NCBI GenBank assembly: GCA_009702925.1
Contig: WLHC01000003.1
Location: 1-64,000, forward strand
DNA: 64,000 nucleotides
Direction of reading: 5' to 3'
From: Actinomycetota bacterium
GTDB taxonomy: Bacteria > Actinomycetota > Actinomycetes > Nanopelagicales > Nanopelagicaceae
The notes under the pieces are model-generated. The model ran no database searches. It was not told the DNA's origin and saw only the letters and a program-made list of their open reading frames with translations. Shown here in pieces: positions 21,250 through 32,390 of this stretch. How positions within the stretch are numbered: the first letter of the stretch is position 1; each line of letters opens with the position of its first letter. A program made the position numbers and the translations under genes.

Positions 21250-23223
21250 TTAATCTTCGCTAGTTGTGTTTAAACCCTGCGCAATTAGCTTCATCACGTT
21301 TGGATCTGCCAAAGTAGTGGCATCACCAACCTGACGATTCTCAGCGACGTCTTTAAGTAGTCGACGCATAATCTTTCCACTTCGAGTCTTTGGAAGCTCT
21401 GCCACAACCAATATTTGTCGTGGCTTAGCAATTGCACCAATTTCTTTTGCAACATGATTTCGAAGTTGGGTAACAAGTTCATTCCCATTTGCATGTGTCA
21501 TGCCTCCACGCAAGATTACAAAGGCAACTATTCCCTGCCCAGTCATTGCATCATGTGCACCTACGACTGCAGCCTCTGCAACAGATTCATGTGAGACCAA
21601 TGCTGATTCAACTTCTGTTGTTGATATGCGATGGCCAGAAACATTCATCACATCATCTACTCTTCCCAAAAGCCAAATCGCTCCATCTTTATCTAACTTT
21701 GCTCCATCACCTGCAAAGTAAATTCCTGGGAAACGAGACCAATATGTTTCTTTATATCTCTCATCTTCGCCCCAGATTCCGCGCAACATTCCTGGCCACG
21801 GTTTATCTAGAATTAAAAATCCGCCGTGACCTTTTGTAACAGGAACACCTTTATCATCAACAACGACAGCACTGATGCCTGGAATTGCCGACATTGCAGA
21901 ACCGGGTTTAGTCGCAGTAACTCCAGGCAGCGGAGAAATCATTATTCCGCCGGTTTCAGTTTGCCACCAAGTATCTACGATCGGACAGTTGTTTCCACCG
22001 ATAACATCTCGGTACCACATCCACGCTTCCGGATTAATTGGTTCTCCTACGGAGCCCAACAAGCGCAATGAATTTAAGTTATGTGCTCGTGGAAACTCAT
22101 CTCCCCATTTCATCCATGTGCGAATCAATGTTGGCGCGGTGTACAAAATCGTTACACCGTACTTTTCAATCAGTTCAAATATGCGCCCCTTATGTGGTGT
22201 ATCGGGAGTTCCTTCATACATAACCTGTGTTGCACCGTTGATTAATGGACCATAAACAATGTAGCTATGTCCTGTAACCCAACCAACATCGGCCGTGCAC
22301 CAGTAGACATCAGTGCTTGGCTTTAGATCAAAGACAACCTTGTGTGTATATGCTGCTTGGGTTAAATATCCCCCCGTTGTGTGAAAAATTCCTTTCGGCT
22401 TGGCGGTTGTACCAGATGTGTACAGGATAAAAAGTGGATGCTCAGAATCAAAAGATTGTGCAACATGATCTTCAGATTGCTTGTTCATGATCTCATGCCA
22501 CCAAATATCAGTTTTATCATTCCAGACTGTTTCTTGCTTAGTTCGCTGGACTACTAAAACATGTTCTACATTATGTTTACCTTTTAAAGCCTCATCAACA
22601 GCAGGCTTTAGTGCAAATGGAGAGCCCTTTCTAAATCCACCATCGGCAGTAATTACCAACTTTGCATCTGCATCTTGAATCCGAGATAAAAGTGCGTCTG
22701 CAGAGAAACCCCCAAAAACAACAGAGTGGGGAGCGCCGATTCTGGCACAAGCCAACATGGCAATTGCAGCTTCTGGAATCATCGGCATGTAAATTGCAAC
22801 ACGATCTCCAGAAGTAATTCCTAATCCAGTAAGAGCGTTTGCAGCCTTCTTTACTTCAATGAGTAGTTGAGCATAGGTAATTGTTCGACTATCGCCAGGT
22901 TCTCCTTCAAAGTAGAAGGCAACTCGATCTCCAAGACCTTGTTCTACATGGCGATCCAATGCATTAACTGAGGCATTTAAAGTTCCACCAACAAACCACT
23001 GTGCATATGGGGCGTCCCATTGCAGTGTTTGAGTCCATGGTTTGTCCCACTTTAAATTCTTTGCTTGCATGTCCCAAAAAGCAAGGCGATCTTTTTCTGC
23101 TAACTCATATAAATCTGCTTTTGCATTAGCGTGTGCAGCAAAATCTGATGTCGGTGGAAATTTTCTATCTTCCGTCGAAAGATTCTCGATCGATTCATGA
23201 TCTTGGCTCACGCCTAACAACAT
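21250..23223 (-). CDS. acs: Acetyl-CoA synthetase (acetate--CoA ligase)
   Basis: [37 protein letters not shown] motifs. Confidence 0.96.
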   Translation of the reverse strand: MLLGVSQDHESIENLSTEDRKFPPTSDFAAHANAKADLYELAEKDRLAFWDMQAKNLKWDKPWTQTLQWDAPYAQWFVGGTLNASVNALDRHVEQGLGDRVAFYFEGEPGDSRTITYAQLLIEVKKAANALTGLGITSGDRVAIYMPMIPEAAIAMLACARIGAPHSVVFGGFSADALLSRIQDADAKLVITADGGFRKGSPFALKPAVDEALKGKHNVEHVLVVQRTKQETVWNDKTDIWWHEIMNKQSEDHVAQSFDSEHPLFILYTSGTTAKPKGIFHTTGGYLTQAAYTHKVVFDLKPSTDVYWCTADVGWVTGHSYIVYGPLINGATQVMYEGTPDTPHKGRIFELIEKYGVTILYTAPTLIRTWMKWGDEFPRAHNLNSLRLLGSVGEPINPEAWMWYRDVIGGNNCPIVDTWWQTETGGIMISPLPGVTATKPGSAMSAIPGISAVVVDDKGVPVTKGHGGFLILDKPWPGMLRGIWGEDERYKETYWSRFPGIYFAGDGAKLDKDGAIWLLGRVDDVMNVSGHRISTTEVESALVSHESVAEAAVVGAHDAMTGQGIVAFVILRGGMTHANGNELVTQLRNHVAKEIGAIAKPRQILVVAELPKTRSGKIMRRLLKDVAENRQVGDATTLADPNVMKLIAQGLNTTSED

Positions 23224-23314
23224 TACATCTTCGACTTAGTTATCAACAGTACTTTGCTACAAATATTTAATTGATTGAAATACATTGAAAATGCCGTAAC
23301 AGAAAGGAGACCTC

Positions 23315-23419
23315 ATGCTCATATCTTTTATTGCACTCTTCCTAAAGCTCTTAGGTAGCCCCGTCCTTGTAGCGGCCTTGGCCAAGTTTCTGGCAAACGC
23401 CCTGAAAACCTTGGCGTAG
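23315..23419 (+). CDS. Novel 34-aa cationic amphipathic hydrophobic peptide (MLISFIALFLKLLGSPVLVAALAKFLANALKTLA)
   Basis: AGAAAGGAGA Shine-Dalgarno 4 nt before ATG; intact ORF closed by TAG; followed by intrinsic terminator; not in the ORF track (too short). Confidence 0.65.
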   Translation: MLISFIALFLKLLGSPVLVAALAKFLANALKTLA

Positions 23420-23432
23420 ATCGATTTAAAAG

Positions 23433-23464
23433 GGCCACTCGGGGTGTCTCGAGTGGTCTTTTTT
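23433..23464 (+). terminator. Rho-independent terminator after the 34-aa ORF
   Basis: GGCCACTCG-GGGTGTCT-CGAGTGGTC stem-loop (one G-T pair) followed by TTTTTT. Confidence 0.85.
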
Positions 23465-23576
23465 GTACCTGTACTTCGAAAGTGAGAGGATTGGCCGTAA
23501 GCCTCTAGACGACTCAACGAAGCGCTCAGTCTAAAGAATTACGATGTTTTAAAACGAGCAAAGAGGAGTCAGCACA

Positions 23577-24611
23577 ATGCCGATTGCAACCCCTGAAGTT
23601 TTCAATGACATGTTAGATCGTGCGAAAAAAGGCGCATTCGCATATCCGGCTATAAATGTTTCATCATCACAGACTGTAACTGCAGCTATTCGTGGTTTTG
23701 CCGAAGCAGAGTCTGACGGAATTATCCAATTTTCTTGGGGCGGGGCGGAATATGCTTCTGGATCAACTGTAAAGAATATGGTTGATGGCGCGGTAGCACT
23801 TGCAGAATATGCCCACGTTGTAGCAAAGAACTACAAAGTAAATATTGGAATTCATACCGATCATTGCCCAGTTGAAAAACTTGATGGCTTCATGCGACCA
23901 CTATTAGCTTTTGGCGCAGATCGTCTTAAGTCCGGCAAAGCACCACTGTTTAACTCTCATATGTGGGATGGCTCGGCAGTCGATATGGTTGAAAACATGA
24001 AGATTGCAAAGGAAATGCTAACAATGTCAGTTGCTGCACAAACAATCCTTGAAATTGAGATTGGTGTAGTCGGTGGAGAAGAAGATGGCATTGAAGCAAA
24101 ACATGATGCCAAGTTGTACTCAACACCTGAGGATGCTCTTATGACTGTAGAAACTTTAGGAACTGATGCAAAAGCTCGCTACTTGGTTGCTGCAACATTT
24201 GGAAATGTTCACGGCGTTTACAAACCTGGAAACGTAGTTTTGCAGCCAAAAATTCTTGCAACTTTACAAGAGGCAGTTTCTGCCAAACTTGGACTTCCTA
24301 AAGGAAGCAAGCCAATGGATCTTGTATTCCATGGTGGATCAGGTTCGCTACTCTCTGAGATCCGTGAATCACTTGATTACGGTGTTATCAAGATGAATGT
24401 TGATACCGATACACAATACGCATTTACTCGTCCCGTCGTTGACCACGTCTTAAAAAACTATGATGGTGTTTTAAAGATTGATGGCGAGGTAGGAAATAAA
24501 AAAGCTTACGATCCGCGTGCTTGGGGCAAATTAGCAGAGGCAGGAATGGCTGCTCGTGTTACTCGTGCATGTGAAGATCTTCGTTCGACCGGTACGTCAT
24601 CACTAAAATAG
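23577..24611 (+). CDS. fba: Class II fructose-bisphosphate aldolase
   Basis: IHTDHCPV, FHGGSGS, NVDTDTQYA motifs; AGAGGAG SD. Confidence 0.95.
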   Translation: MPIATPEVFNDMLDRAKKGAFAYPAINVSSSQTVTAAIRGFAEAESDGIIQFSWGGAEYASGSTVKNMVDGAVALAEYAHVVAKNYKVNIGIHTDHCPVEKLDGFMRPLLAFGADRLKSGKAPLFNSHMWDGSAVDMVENMKIAKEMLTMSVAAQTILEIEIGVVGGEEDGIEAKHDAKLYSTPEDALMTVETLGTDAKARYLVAATFGNVHGVYKPGNVVLQPKILATLQEAVSAKLGLPKGSKPMDLVFHGGSGSLLSEIRESLDYGVIKMNVDTDTQYAFTRPVVDHVLKNYDGVLKIDGEVGNKKAYDPRAWGKLAEAGMAARVTRACEDLRSTGTSSLK

Positions 24612-24615
24612 TTAA

Positions 24616-25922
<1,307 letters not shown>

Positions 25923-25923
<1 letters not shown>

Positions 25924-27326
25924 TGAGCATCCTGGCCGATCGTTATGCATCTTCTGCGATGCGTGAAATCTTTTCGCCAGAATCCAAAATTATTGCTGAG
26001 CGTAAACTGTGGATTACAGTTATGCGCGCTCAATCAACTTTAGGCCATGCAATCTCTAAAGATGTAATTACAGATTACGAAAAGGTAATTACACGAGTGG
26101 ATTTATCATCCATCGATGCGCGTGAGAAACAATTGCGCCATGATGTTAAAGCTCGAATTGAAGAGTTCAATGCATTGGCTGGACATGAAGTTATTCATGC
26201 TGGAATGACCAGTCGGGATTTAACTGAAAACATTGAAGCATTTCAGATTCGAAACGGTCTTGAAATTGTCCACAGCAAAGTTGTTGCACTCCTTGCTCGA
26301 CTAGGTGAACGGGCTGTGCAGTATGCCGATCAGCCAATAGCTGGGCGATCACATAATGTTCCTGCACAAATTACAACTTTGGGAAAGCGTTTTGCATCTG
26401 CTGCAGAAGAGTTGCTGTTTGCATATGAACGCTTAGTCGCATTACAAGATCGATATCCAATGCGAGGAATTAAGGGCCCAGTGGGTACTGCGCAAGATTC
26501 AATTGATTTACTTGGCTCTTCAAAAGCTCACTTAACTTTAGAAAATGCCATTGCAAAAGAGCTTGGCTTTAAGAAAGTTTTAGATTCAACTGGACAGATC
26601 TATCCGCGTTCATTTGATTATGATGTTGTTACAACATTGGTACAAATCGCTTCATCGCCTTCATCATTAGCAACTTCAATCAGATTGATGGCAGGGGCTG
26701 AGTTAGTAACTGAAGGATTTAAGGCCGGACAAGTTGGCAGCAGTGCAATGCCTCATAAAATGAATACCCGTTCATGCGAGAGAGTCAATGGACTTGCAGT
26801 TGTACTTCGTGGTCAAGCATCCATGGTTGGCGAGCTTTCAGGAGATCAATGGAATGAAGGCGATGTTGCATGCAGCGTTGTTCGCCGTGTTGCATTACCT
26901 GATGCCTTTTATGCAATCGATGGTTTGCTAGAAACAATGCTCACAGTTCTTGATGAATTCGGTGCATTTCCAAAAGTGATTGCAGCAGAGCTTGATCGGT
27001 ACCTACCATTTTTAGCTACTACGAAAATTTTGATGGCTGCGGTTAAAGCTGGTGTTGGCCGAGAGCTTGCTCATGAAGTAATCAAGGAGCATTCCGTAAA
27101 GGCTGCATTAGGAATGCGTGAAGGCTTAAAGAACACACTCCTTGATGATTTAGCACAGGATAATCGATTGCCTTTTGATCGTTCAGAGTTAGATAGGTTG
27201 ATTAGTAAACCAATTGAGTTTACTGGCGAAGCCCGCGAACAAATTTCACGAGTCGTGGCACGAATTAACGCGGTGATTGCCGCTCATCCTGCTGCAGCAA
27301 AATACACACCGCATTCAATTAGATAA
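25923..27326 (+). CDS. purB: Adenylosuccinate lyase
   Basis: Signature GSSAMPHKMN; follows purA. Confidence 0.95.
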
Positions 27327-27341
27327 ATTACATAAATATTC

Positions 27342-27626
27342 ATGCGCGATCCTGAAGTTTTACAGCAAGTAAAGCTCACTCTTCAAAAGTTAACTGTTAA
27401 AGCACCTGGCAGGGCAATCGAAGTTCGAGTGCCACCATATGCAGCCATTCAATGTGGCCAAGGCCCAACCCACACTCGAGGAACCCCGGCTAACACAATT
27501 GAAATGGATGCGAAGACCTGGCTGGCCTTAGCCTCGGGCGAGCTCACCTGGGATCAGGCTGTGACTAGTGGAGCGGTTTTAGCATCTGGCCTAAGGGCAG
27601 ACCTCACAGAATATCTACCCCTTTAG
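27342..27626 (+). CDS. Sterol carrier family protein (actinobacterial SCP-like, short)
   Basis: VRVPPYAAIQCGQGPTHTRGTPANTIEMDAKTWLALASG typical of this family. Confidence 0.8.
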   Translation: MRDPEVLQQVKLTLQKLTVKAPGRAIEVRVPPYAAIQCGQGPTHTRGTPANTIEMDAKTWLALASGELTWDQAVTSGAVLASGLRADLTEYLPL

Positions 27627-27718
27627 CGCTTAAAAACCTGGTGGAAGGTGATTGCCAAGCGCGATAAAGTTCCCCTCTGACAAAGAACAAAAATAGCAAT
27701 GAGTGAAGGAGGTCGCCC

Positions 27719-27895
27719 ATGGGTCGCGGCCGCGCAAAAGCAAAACAAACCAAAGTTGCACGTGATTTGAAATATAACGGGCAAGACATGGACTTAGATC
27801 GCCTGACAAAAGAGCTGCATGGTGAACTCGAAACATCTACGCGCAAGGATGATGACGATCCATTTGCCGAGGGCAATTACATCCCACGCTCGTGA
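27719..27895 (+). CDS. DUF3073 family protein (58 aa)
   Basis: MGRGRAKAKQTKVARDLKYNGQDMDLDRLTKELHGELETSTRKDDDDPFAEGNYIPRS; GAAGGAGG SD; omitted by the ORF track. Confidence 0.9.
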   Translation: MGRGRAKAKQTKVARDLKYNGQDMDLDRLTKELHGELETSTRKDDDDPFAEGNYIPRS

Positions 27896-28707
27896 GAGCA
27901 ACACCGTACGTAGCATCACTTCGTATCTACGAACCAATCTCTGCATTCGATGCAGCTGACCGTTTACGTTGGCAGGGAATTGAAAATGATGCATCAAGTT
28001 TTGATCGCGAACAAAAATTAGCTCTTAATCGTGTTGCCCATCCCGAACCACCTGCGGGAAGACCAGATGGTGTTCACATTATTGATAAAGACAAAACTCG
28101 ATATCTATCTCCATGGTCCACAGCTACACGGTGTTGGGCAGCCCTTGATAATTTTAAAGAATCACTTCCAAGTTCAGTTGTTCCGTTTTTTATCTCACCG
28201 GCGATAGAAGAAGTTATTACTGCTGGGGTTGATCTGCTTGATGATAAGACTCCACATATATTAAATGAGACTTGGTTAATCCCACCTCGTTGGTTTATTT
28301 TGTTTTCACCAGAAGAGCGAACCCGAGGTAAGGATGAACATGGTCTCTATTCAAAGGCATTAACTTCGATAGCAAATGCAAAACAAAGATGTTCTTCTGC
28401 GCATGAGAGTGTGTTAGGAGCTTTTGGTGATGGCCCTGTCGAGGAAGAGTTAGAAAATCTCTTGGATTGGTTAGAAATGTTTCATCCAGAGTCTTTAGTC
28501 GAACTCGATTATGGCGGATTAGCAAACTACATGGATAAAGCTTTGCGAGATTCTGGTGAAGATGGTTTGGAATCTGATTCATCAATCGAAGATGTTTTGC
28601 ATTCAGTTGCAGGACTTGCAGCAGCAGATGCAATGATGGCTGGAACCGGTTATCAGCGTTTAATGTCACGTTGGCGATTAGTTCAAGGGTTTGAACAAGC
28701 CTCATAA
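27892..28707 (+). CDS. Conserved actinobacterial protein of unknown function
   Basis: GTG start overlaps the DUF3073 stop; acidic soluble 271-aa protein; lies between DUF3073 and bldC. Confidence 0.75.
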   Translation: MRATPYVASLRIYEPISAFDAADRLRWQGIENDASSFDREQKLALNRVAHPEPPAGRPDGVHIIDKDKTRYLSPWSTATRCWAALDNFKESLPSSVVPFFISPAIEEVITAGVDLLDDKTPHILNETWLIPPRWFILFSPEERTRGKDEHGLYSKALTSIANAKQRCSSAHESVLGAFGDGPVEEELENLLDWLEMFHPESLVELDYGGLANYMDKALRDSGEDGLESDSSIEDVLHSVAGLAAADAMMAGTGYQRLMSRWRLVQGFEQAS

Positions 28708-28810
28708 TTGCTATTGCTTACCCCTGAAAATCCAGCAATACTTCACCCTAATACGGGTCAATATGGACAATACCGGCCAGCAGTAAACGAGTTAAGTGGG
28801 AGCAGACTTC

Positions 28811-29008
28811 ATGAACCGCATTCCAGATGCAGAAGTTCTTTTGACACCCAAAGAAGTCGCGGCCCGTTTTCATGTTAATCCAAAAACTGTAACCCGTTGG
28901 GCCAAAGCAGGAAAGCTAACTGCCATTCGAACATTGGGTGGACACCGACGCTATCGTGAGTCTGAAGTTTTGGAGCGCTTGCGTGAATATAAGGAATCAA
29001 ACGTTTAA
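28811..29008 (+). CDS. bldC: BldC family (MerR-like) transcriptional regulator
   Basis: LLTPKEVAARFHVNPKTVTRWAKAGKLTAIRTLGGHRRYRESEV closely resembles BldC; ATG at 28811 follows GTGGGAGC SD. Confidence 0.92.
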   Translation: MNRIPDAEVLLTPKEVAARFHVNPKTVTRWAKAGKLTAIRTLGGHRRYRESEVLERLREYKESNV

Positions 29009-29040
29009 TTGCTCACTTGATAGTGCAGTAGACTTTAACC

Positions 29041-29232
29041 ATGCCTGATAAAAATGATGATGTAAAAGCAAGAATGCTTGCTGCCCTTGAAGCAAAGAAG
29101 AATAAAAAGGGTGCACCAGGAACTCAGGCACACGCCGACTCTGGATCAAAGATTCGCGGAGGCCAACGAAGTGGAGGCGCTCCACAAGTTCAGCGCAAAG
29201 CGGGACCATCTGGATCTGGTTCAGCTGGTTAA
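29041..29232 (+). CDS. DUF5302-like small basic protein
   Basis: DVKARMLAALEAKKNKK...RKAGPSGSGSAG; TAGACT-N6-ATG context. Confidence 0.75.
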   Translation: MPDKNDDVKARMLAALEAKKNKKGAPGTQAHADSGSKIRGGQRSGGAPQVQRKAGPSGSGSAG

Positions 29233-29290
29233 ACCAGCTTCACCTTCAACTATTTAAGTAACTTTAATTGTTTAAAAAACTACAAAGTTT

Positions 29291-31486
29291 TTAGCGAGGA
29301 CGACGTCGACGCTGGCTTGAGTTAGGGCGCGGACGCTTTCCACCACTGCGTACAGATTTTTCAACAATTGGAACAATGTATGGGATTCCAGAAGGTTCTT
29401 GTGCACCAGTAATTTTCATTAATTCAGTACTCAATGGTGTGACACCAACATACTTTGCAAGAACTCCTGCACGTTGAATAAGTGAGCCGATTGATTTTTG
29501 CTGGCGAGTTGTTGCAAGAGTTACTACTGTTCCTGCCTCACCTGCGCGCGCTGTACGACCTGCACGGTGTAGATAATCTTTATGATCAGTAGGTGCATCA
29601 ACATGGACAACTAGCGAAATTCCATCTACGTGAATACCGCGTGCTGCAACGTCAGTTGCTACTAAGGCTGCATTTGCAGTGTCTTTAAACAACGCCAAAG
29701 TACGTGTGCGTACGGCCTGTGATTTTCCACCATGCAAAGCACCAACAGGCACGCCTGCATGAGCCAATTTGTCGGCCAAACGATCAGCGCCGCGCTGAGT
29801 CTTTACGAACAAAATTGTTTTTCCATTTCGCGCTGCAACTTGATTTGTAATGTCATCTTTTTCTGAAGGATTCATGACTAATACAAAGTGCTCCATTGTC
29901 GAAACAGAGGCACGATCATTTTGAAGCGAGTGTGTCTTTGGATTCTTTAGATACTGACGAACAAGTGAATCTACGCCACGATCAAGAGTCGCAGAAAATA
30001 GAAGTCGCTGACCATCAAGTTTTGCCTGATCAAGAATCTCCTTTACAACCGGCAAGAATCCCATGTCTGCCATCTGATCTGCTTCATCAAGAACGGTAAT
30101 CTGCAGATGATCTAACTGGACTTCACCTTTATTGAGTAGATCAATTAGGCGGCCGGGAGTTGCAACCAAGATTGCAGTTCCACGGCGCATTGCAGTTATC
30201 TGCTTTGCATAAGACATTCCACCGGCAACTACAACTGATTCATGGCCAATTGAACGCGCCAATGGCATTAATACTTCATCAATTTGCTGTGCAAGTTCAC
30301 GAGTTGGAGTTAAAACAAGGGCCAATGGCTTATGAGGCTTTGCAACCTTGCCATTTAAGTTGTTCAGTAACGCTAAACCGAAAGCAAGAGTTTTTCCTGA
30401 ACCTGTCTGTCCTCGACCTAAAATATCGTGACCGGCAAGTGCATCAGGAAGTGTTGCGATCTGAATAGGGAAGGGATGCAGGATTCCCTGCTTACTCAAT
30501 GCATTTACAAGTGGAGCTGCAATTCCGAGCTCTGCAAATGTAGTTGTAATCTCTGTAAGAGGAGTTGCATCTACAAGATTTGCATCAGCTAAGTTTGCTG
30601 AAATGTAATTGTCATCTGCGCCAAAATCTACAGCTGCGTTTGAATGCGTTTTATTGTGTTTCTTGAAATCATCACGGGCATAGGCCGGTGAGTCATTACG
30701 GCGATCGCGGACTGGACGTTCTGCACGAAAGTTTGCAGCACGAGTATCTGGTGCCGCGCTTGGCTTCTTTGGACGAGTTGGATCAAACTTCTCATACTTG
30801 CGTGGCTCAAAATTTGGACGACCATCATCGGTGCGTGCAATTTTTGCCTTTACCGCATCGCGTCGATTAGTCGGACGTGTATCTGAAGTTGCTCGTGTTG
30901 AAGTTCCACGTGCATCGTCGCGCTTAAACGCTGGACGCTCTGCCTTCTTGTAACTCTTTTTGAAATCTGGTTTATCAGCTCTACGAGCAGTTGGTTTTTC
31001 TGAACGCTCTGTGCGGTTAATGCGACCTGAAGATTCTGGACGCTCAGTGCGCTCGGTGCGATTTGTACGTGGCGCAGATTCACGAGCATCGCGCTCTTTT
31101 ACAAACTTCTTTGCACGAGAGTCGGGACGCTGTGATCGCTCGATACGTGCTTTGCGCTCTTCAGGTGCCTCTGTTGGTCTTGGCTTTGATGCAGTTTGTT
31201 TTTGATAACGCTCAGCACGAAGTTTTGAACGATCTGAAAGTCGAGTTTCTTTCTTTGAAACAGTAGATGCATCAACATCTGAATAGCGACGAGTTGCAGG
31301 CTTTCCTGAAGCAGGCTTCGCTGATTTTGCTACTGCGCCTTTACGGGCAGCTTTCTGTGCCGAAGTGTGACGCGCTTTTGGCGCAGCAGTTTTAAAGGCA
31401 GCAGCCTTCTTAGCGCGCTTAGGTTTTCCAACTGAGGCTGCGCGACGGGCTTTTCCGGGCGCGGCAATACGTGGTTGTAGAGACAT
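29291..31486 (-). CDS. DEAD/DEAH-box RNA helicase with long K/R/E-rich N-terminal extension
   Basis: GQTGSGKTLAFG, VLDEADQMADMG, SAT, HRAGRTARAGEAG; about 300-aa low-complexity N-terminus; start at 31501 also possible. Confidence 0.92.
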   Translation of the reverse strand: MSLQPRIAAPGKARRAASVGKPKRAKKAAAFKTAAPKARHTSAQKAARKGAVAKSAKPASGKPATRRYSDVDASTVSKKETRLSDRSKLRAERYQKQTASKPRPTEAPEERKARIERSQRPDSRAKKFVKERDARESAPRTNRTERTERPESSGRINRTERSEKPTARRADKPDFKKSYKKAERPAFKRDDARGTSTRATSDTRPTNRRDAVKAKIARTDDGRPNFEPRKYEKFDPTRPKKPSAAPDTRAANFRAERPVRDRRNDSPAYARDDFKKHNKTHSNAAVDFGADDNYISANLADANLVDATPLTEITTTFAELGIAAPLVNALSKQGILHPFPIQIATLPDALAGHDILGRGQTGSGKTLAFGLALLNNLNGKVAKPHKPLALVLTPTRELAQQIDEVLMPLARSIGHESVVVAGGMSYAKQITAMRRGTAILVATPGRLIDLLNKGEVQLDHLQITVLDEADQMADMGFLPVVKEILDQAKLDGQRLLFSATLDRGVDSLVRQYLKNPKTHSLQNDRASVSTMEHFVLVMNPSEKDDITNQVAARNGKTILFVKTQRGADRLADKLAHAGVPVGALHGGKSQAVRTRTLALFKDTANAALVATDVAARGIHVDGISLVVHVDAPTDHKDYLHRAGRTARAGEAGTVVTLATTRQQKSIGSLIQRAGVLAKYVGVTPLSTELMKITGAQEPSGIPYIVPIVEKSVRSGGKRPRPNSSQRRRRPR

Positions 31487-31572
31487 GAAAATAAACACCA
31501 ATCAAGACGACAAGCGCGTCTCGGGTATGGATCGCGCTAATGGCGTCCAGAGCGAAAATAAGACTCGCATGT

Positions 31573-31593
31573 AGTGCTGCATGTTGCAGCACT
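31573..31593 (-). promoter_or_regulatory. Perfect 9-bp hairpin in the 5' leader of the DEAD-box helicase gene
   Basis: AGTGCTGCA-TGT-TGCAGCACT; TAGAAT -10 candidate on the minus strand (31632-31637) implies a leader of about 140 nt. Confidence 0.55.
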
Positions 31594-31644
31594 TGGGGGA
31601 AGTGCATTGATGCTTTTGCACCAATACCTTAATTCTACCGCAGA

Positions 31645-32388
31645 TTATTGAATGGAAAAACCAACTGGCAGCTCAAGGCGATTTGCCTCAAGCAACGCCT
31701 TATTTGTAAGAATATTACGTGTGGACCCATCAGAAACAATAACTCCACCATTCAAAATAACTGCTCTCTCGCACAGTTCATTTGCATAAGGAAGATCATG
31801 AGTGACCATGACCATTGTGATATCAAGTGATCGCAAGATATCGGCCAACTCACGGCGACTTGCTGGATCTAAATTTGATGAAGGCTCATCTAGAACAAGT
31901 ATTTCTGGCTTCATTGCAAGCACTGTTGCAACTGCCACACGTCTGCGTTGGCCAAAAGATAAGTGATGCGGCGGGCGATCTTTAAACTCTGCCATTCCAA
32001 CTAATTTGAGAGCTTCATTTACGATTGAATCTAGCTCTTCTCCACGCTTGCCCATGTTGTAAGGACCGAATGCGACATCTTCACCGACGGTTGGCATAAA
32101 CAATTGATCATCAGGATCCTGAAAAACAATTCCAACTTTTGCCCGAATCTGCTTGAGTGAATCTTTGTTTTTTGCATCCACTAACTCTCCAGCGATTCGT
32201 ACTGAACCCTGCGCCGTTGGATGAATTCCATTCATATGCATGACAAGTGTTGTCTTTCCGGCTCCATTAGGACCAAGAAGTGCAACTCGTTCACCTTTTT
32301 CGATTGAAAGATTGACTCCAAACAAGGCTTGATTGCCATCTGGATATGCAAAAGCTAACTCTTTAATTTCCAAACTCGGGGTAGACAT
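31645..32388 (-). CDS. cbiO: ECF transporter ATP-binding protein
   Basis: GPNGAGKTTLVMHMNG, FQDPDDQLFMPTVGEDVAFGP, LSFGQRRRVAVA. Confidence 0.93.
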   Translation of the reverse strand: MSTPSLEIKELAFAYPDGNQALFGVNLSIEKGERVALLGPNGAGKTTLVMHMNGIHPTAQGSVRIAGELVDAKNKDSLKQIRAKVGIVFQDPDDQLFMPTVGEDVAFGPYNMGKRGEELDSIVNEALKLVGMAEFKDRPPHHLSFGQRRRVAVATVLAMKPEILVLDEPSSNLDPASRRELADILRSLDITMVMVTHDLPYANELCERAVILNGGVIVSDGSTRNILTNKALLEANRLELPVGFSIQ

Positions 32389-32390
32389 TA

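Noticed and set aside
23315-23419. Classical attenuator leader peptide controlling fba
   Set aside because: No run of codons for a relevant amino acid; fba is not an amino-acid biosynthesis gene and appears to have its own SD and promoter-like sequence after the terminator. Not fully excluded.
23257-23517. 86-aa minus-strand ORF covering the small peptide gene and terminator
   Set aside because: No SD, runs through a terminator and promoter region; the plus-strand small ORF has much better support.
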